Shown one piece after another: positions 62,261-64,000 of a stretch of DNA of 64,000 nucleotides (position 1 is the stretch's first letter; every line of letters starts with the position of its first letter). The stretch covers positions 62,001-126,000 of the forward strand of contig MELC01000091.1 of the NCBI GenBank assembly GCA_001767455.1, read 5' to 3'. The notes below the pieces were generated by a model. The model had not been told where the DNA came from. It searched no databases and saw only the letters and a list, made by a program, of their open reading frames with translations. The stretch comes from Acidobacteria bacterium RIFCSPLOWO2_12_FULL_66_21. GTDB taxonomy: Bacteria; Acidobacteriota; Vicinamibacteria; Vicinamibacterales; 2-12-FULL-66-21. The position numbers and the translations under genes were made by a program.

Positions 62261-64000
62261 TCAAGAGCCGCCGCCGCCGGGCTTCTTCACGGGCGGCTTC
62301 TCTCCCGGCTTCAACGGCGCGGCCGTTCCCGGCGGCTGCAACGGCTGGGGGAACTTCGGAAGCGCGGGCCCCTTCGGTTCCATCTGCCCCGCGGGCGGGG
62401 CGCCAGCCTCATCACGATCTCGTGGCGGAAGCTGAATGCCGGGAAGCTCCCCGGCCGTGGTACCCCCGTCGCGCCCGAGCCGGAACGGCCGCAGGTCTCC
62501 CTCCGATAGATCCAGCACGCGGACGATGTGCGGGGTCAGGGTGAGGATGATGTCGGTCTGCTGCGCTTCCTTGCGATGATTCGCGAACAGTCGCCCGACG
62601 AGCGGCAGATCGCTCAGTCCCGGTACTCCCGAGAGCACCGTGCGCTCGTCGTCGCGGATCAGTCCCGCGAGCATGTTCGTTTCACCGTCCCGCAGGCGGA
62701 TCGTCGTCGTGATCTCGCGGTTGCCGAAGGTCGGCAGGCCGCCGAATCCCGTACCGGAGATGCTGCTCACCGACAGCTTCAACGCCAGCGAGACCTCGTC
62801 GTCGTGATGGGTGCGGGGGGTGATGTCGATGTTCACCCCGATATTCTGGTACTCGTACGACGTGATCGGCTGCTGGTTGATGCCGCCGGTGGCGATGGGG
62901 GCGAACGTGGTGATCGGCACGGGCACCCGCTCACCGAACCGCGCCTGTGCGGCGATGCCCTCCGACGCGCGTATGTGCGGATTGGCGAGCGTCCGTGTGT
63001 TCGCGTCGTTCTTGAGGAGCCGGTAGTAGATGCCCGGCACGCCCGACATGAACACGTCGGCCTGTGTCAGGTTGCGGACGTTCTGCAGCGTCAGGTTGTC
63101 GCGGTTGACGTCGGCCGATCCCGAGATGCCCTCGGAACCGGGCGAGGCGATCTGGAGGCCGTACTCGCGCAGCCGCGTGCGATCGACCTCGAGCAGCTCG
63201 ACGTCGATGACGACTTCCGGCCGCGCCTTGTCGATGGCCGCGATGAGGCGGCCGGCGGCCGCGATCCGCTCGGGCGTGTCTTTCAACGAGATCGCGTTGG
63301 TCGCGGTGATGGGCGAGATCTGGCGGACGTCCACGACGATGCGAAGGAGATCGATGACCTCCTTGACGTCGGCATTACTGAGGTAGAAGACCTGGACGAC
63401 CGACTCCTCGTACTCGCGGCGCTTGGGCGGCGTGTCGGGGACGATGGTGATCGTCCTGGGAGCCGTCACCCGATAGAACGTGCGGGTCGCGGTGGTGAGC
63501 GAGGTGAGCGCCTCGGGCAGCGTGACGTTGCGCAGGTCGACGCTCAGCGGCGCGTCGCGGAACCCGGAGTCGAAGACGAGATTCAGGCCGGCGAATCGCG
63601 CCACGGCGGTGAAGATCGCGCGCGCGCCCGCATTGCTGAACACGAGCGAATCCGGGAGCGTGGCGCCCTCCGGCAGGTCGAGTCCCGCCGGGGGAAGGTC
63701 GCGCGCCTTCTGGATGAGCGTCTGAAGCTCGGTCTTGCCTTCGCGCGACACGGCCAGCTTGGTCCGGACCTTCTGGCGCGCATCCTTCAGCGCCGCCTCG
63801 ACATCCGAGTCGGTCGGGTTCAGTTCCGCGGCGAGCTGATACTCGGCGAGCGCGTCTTCGTGCCGCTCGGCCGCCGACAGCCGCCGGCCGCGGAAGAAAT
63901 GGTCCTGCGAGGCGCGCAGCCGCGCCCGATCGAGGGCCAGGCGCGCGTCGCGATCGTCGGGGTGGAGGCGGACGACCTTCGTGTATTCCACGACGGCGCG
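62261..64000 (-). CDS. TPR-headed secretin (GspD/PilQ-like), 5' partial
   Basis: At least 576 residues; the 5' end lies beyond the window (frame still open at 64000). N-terminal TPR-like part ('RLSAAERHEDALAEYQLAAELNPTDSDVE'), STN-like domain ('FAGLNLVFDSGFRDAPLSVDLRNVTLPEALTSL'), NolW-like domain ('VVQVFYLSNADVKEVIDLLRIVVDV'), then the secretin pore ('NPHIRASEGIAAQARFGERVPV', 'GVNIDITPRTHHDDEVSLALKL') and 'GLSDLPLVGRLF'. A Pro-rich tail ends GGGGS. It would form the outer-membrane gate of a type II or type IV pilus system. Confidence 0.88.
   Translation of the reverse strand, partial: RAVVEYTKVVRLHPDDRDARLALDRARLRASQDHFFRGRRLSAAERHEDALAEYQLAAELNPTDSDVEAALKDARQKVRTKLAVSREGKTELQTLIQKARDLPPAGLDLPEGATLPDSLVFSNAGARAIFTAVARFAGLNLVFDSGFRDAPLSVDLRNVTLPEALTSLTTATRTFYRVTAPRTITIVPDTPPKRREYEESVVQVFYLSNADVKEVIDLLRIVVDVRQISPITATNAISLKDTPERIAAAGRLIAAIDKARPEVVIDVELLEVDRTRLREYGLQIASPGSEGISGSADVNRDNLTLQNVRNLTQADVFMSGVPGIYYRLLKNDANTRTLANPHIRASEGIAAQARFGERVPVPITTFAPIATGGINQQPITSYEYQNIGVNIDITPRTHHDDEVSLALKLSVSSISGTGFGGLPTFGNREITTTIRLRDGETNMLAGLIRDDERTVLSGVPGLSDLPLVGRLFANHRKEAQQTDIILTLTPHIVRVLDLSEGDLRPFRLGRDGGTTAGELPGIQLPPRDRDEAGAPPAGQMEPKGPALPKFPQPLQPPGTAAPLKPGEKPPVKKPGGGGS

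Overview
The window is one continuous, gene-dense, high-G+C bacterial chromosome segment. It carries no rRNA or tRNA gene, no CRISPR array and no recognisable transposase. Several protein types point to Acidobacteriota, most likely class Vicinamibacteria: a VWFA protein of the acidobacterial type, a large DUF5117/5118-type zinc metalloprotease, two secreted carboxypeptidase-regulatory-like proteins, a zinc-ribbon RDD protein, and a TPR-headed secretin. The taxonomy is inferred from gene content and was not computed. Most coding DNA is housekeeping, packed into operons with ATGA or GTGA start/stop overlaps.

Layout. 1-2.7 kb: end of ftsE, ftsX, a small unknown gene, glycerate 2-kinase. 2.7-9.2 kb: an ECF sigma factor with a membrane partner (minus strand), divergent from rnr (RNase R) and selB, then tatA. 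9.2-20.4 kb: an accessory, envelope-oriented stretch with a VWFA protein, a geranylgeranyl-reductase-like flavoprotein, two stress-type paralogues, TonB, the metalloprotease and two regulatory-like secreted proteins. 20.5-25.3 kb: groESL with HrcA/CIRCE control, a Fis-type protein, purC, a DUF4097-like protein. 25.4-36.6 kb: a flippase-like membrane protein, nrdR, a DUF4390 protein, ntrY-ntrX, ftcD, TPR/RDD proteins, pgpA, cinA, thpR. 36.6-47.4 kb: plsY, gpsA, ftsY, ribD-ribE-ribBA, ffh, rpsP-khpA-rimM-trmD-rplS-rnhB. This is a lipid, riboflavin, SRP and translation block. 47.4-53.9 kb: TPR protein, thiE-like gene, RodZ-like protein, PolX. 53.9-62.2 kb: a cell-wall salvage and synthesis block with a GHMP kinase, nagZ, ldcA and mpl, then pxpB-pxpC, murB and murA. 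62.3-64 kb: a secretin that runs off the window.

The genes are conventional, but the spaces between them are not. (1) At least 15 intergenic gaps hold arrays built mostly of 7-bp words, often followed by their own reverse complement, so they could fold into long hairpins. (2) A second dispersed element sits just upstream of several start codons in the sense of the downstream gene. It has one or two small hairpins, and copies differ by paired compensatory changes. (3) A third, larger palindromic element occurs in the ribBA leader, and a related copy lies inside purC, where it adds about 34 residues in frame.

Specific regulatory signals can be read. groESL has a sigma70-type promoter flanked by a perfect CIRCE and a second degenerate CIRCE. 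The divergent GHMP kinase and nagZ genes each have TATAAT 6-8 bases before a start codon, which suggests leaderless transcripts. In MurA the usual catalytic Cys is Asp, which predicts fosfomycin insensitivity.
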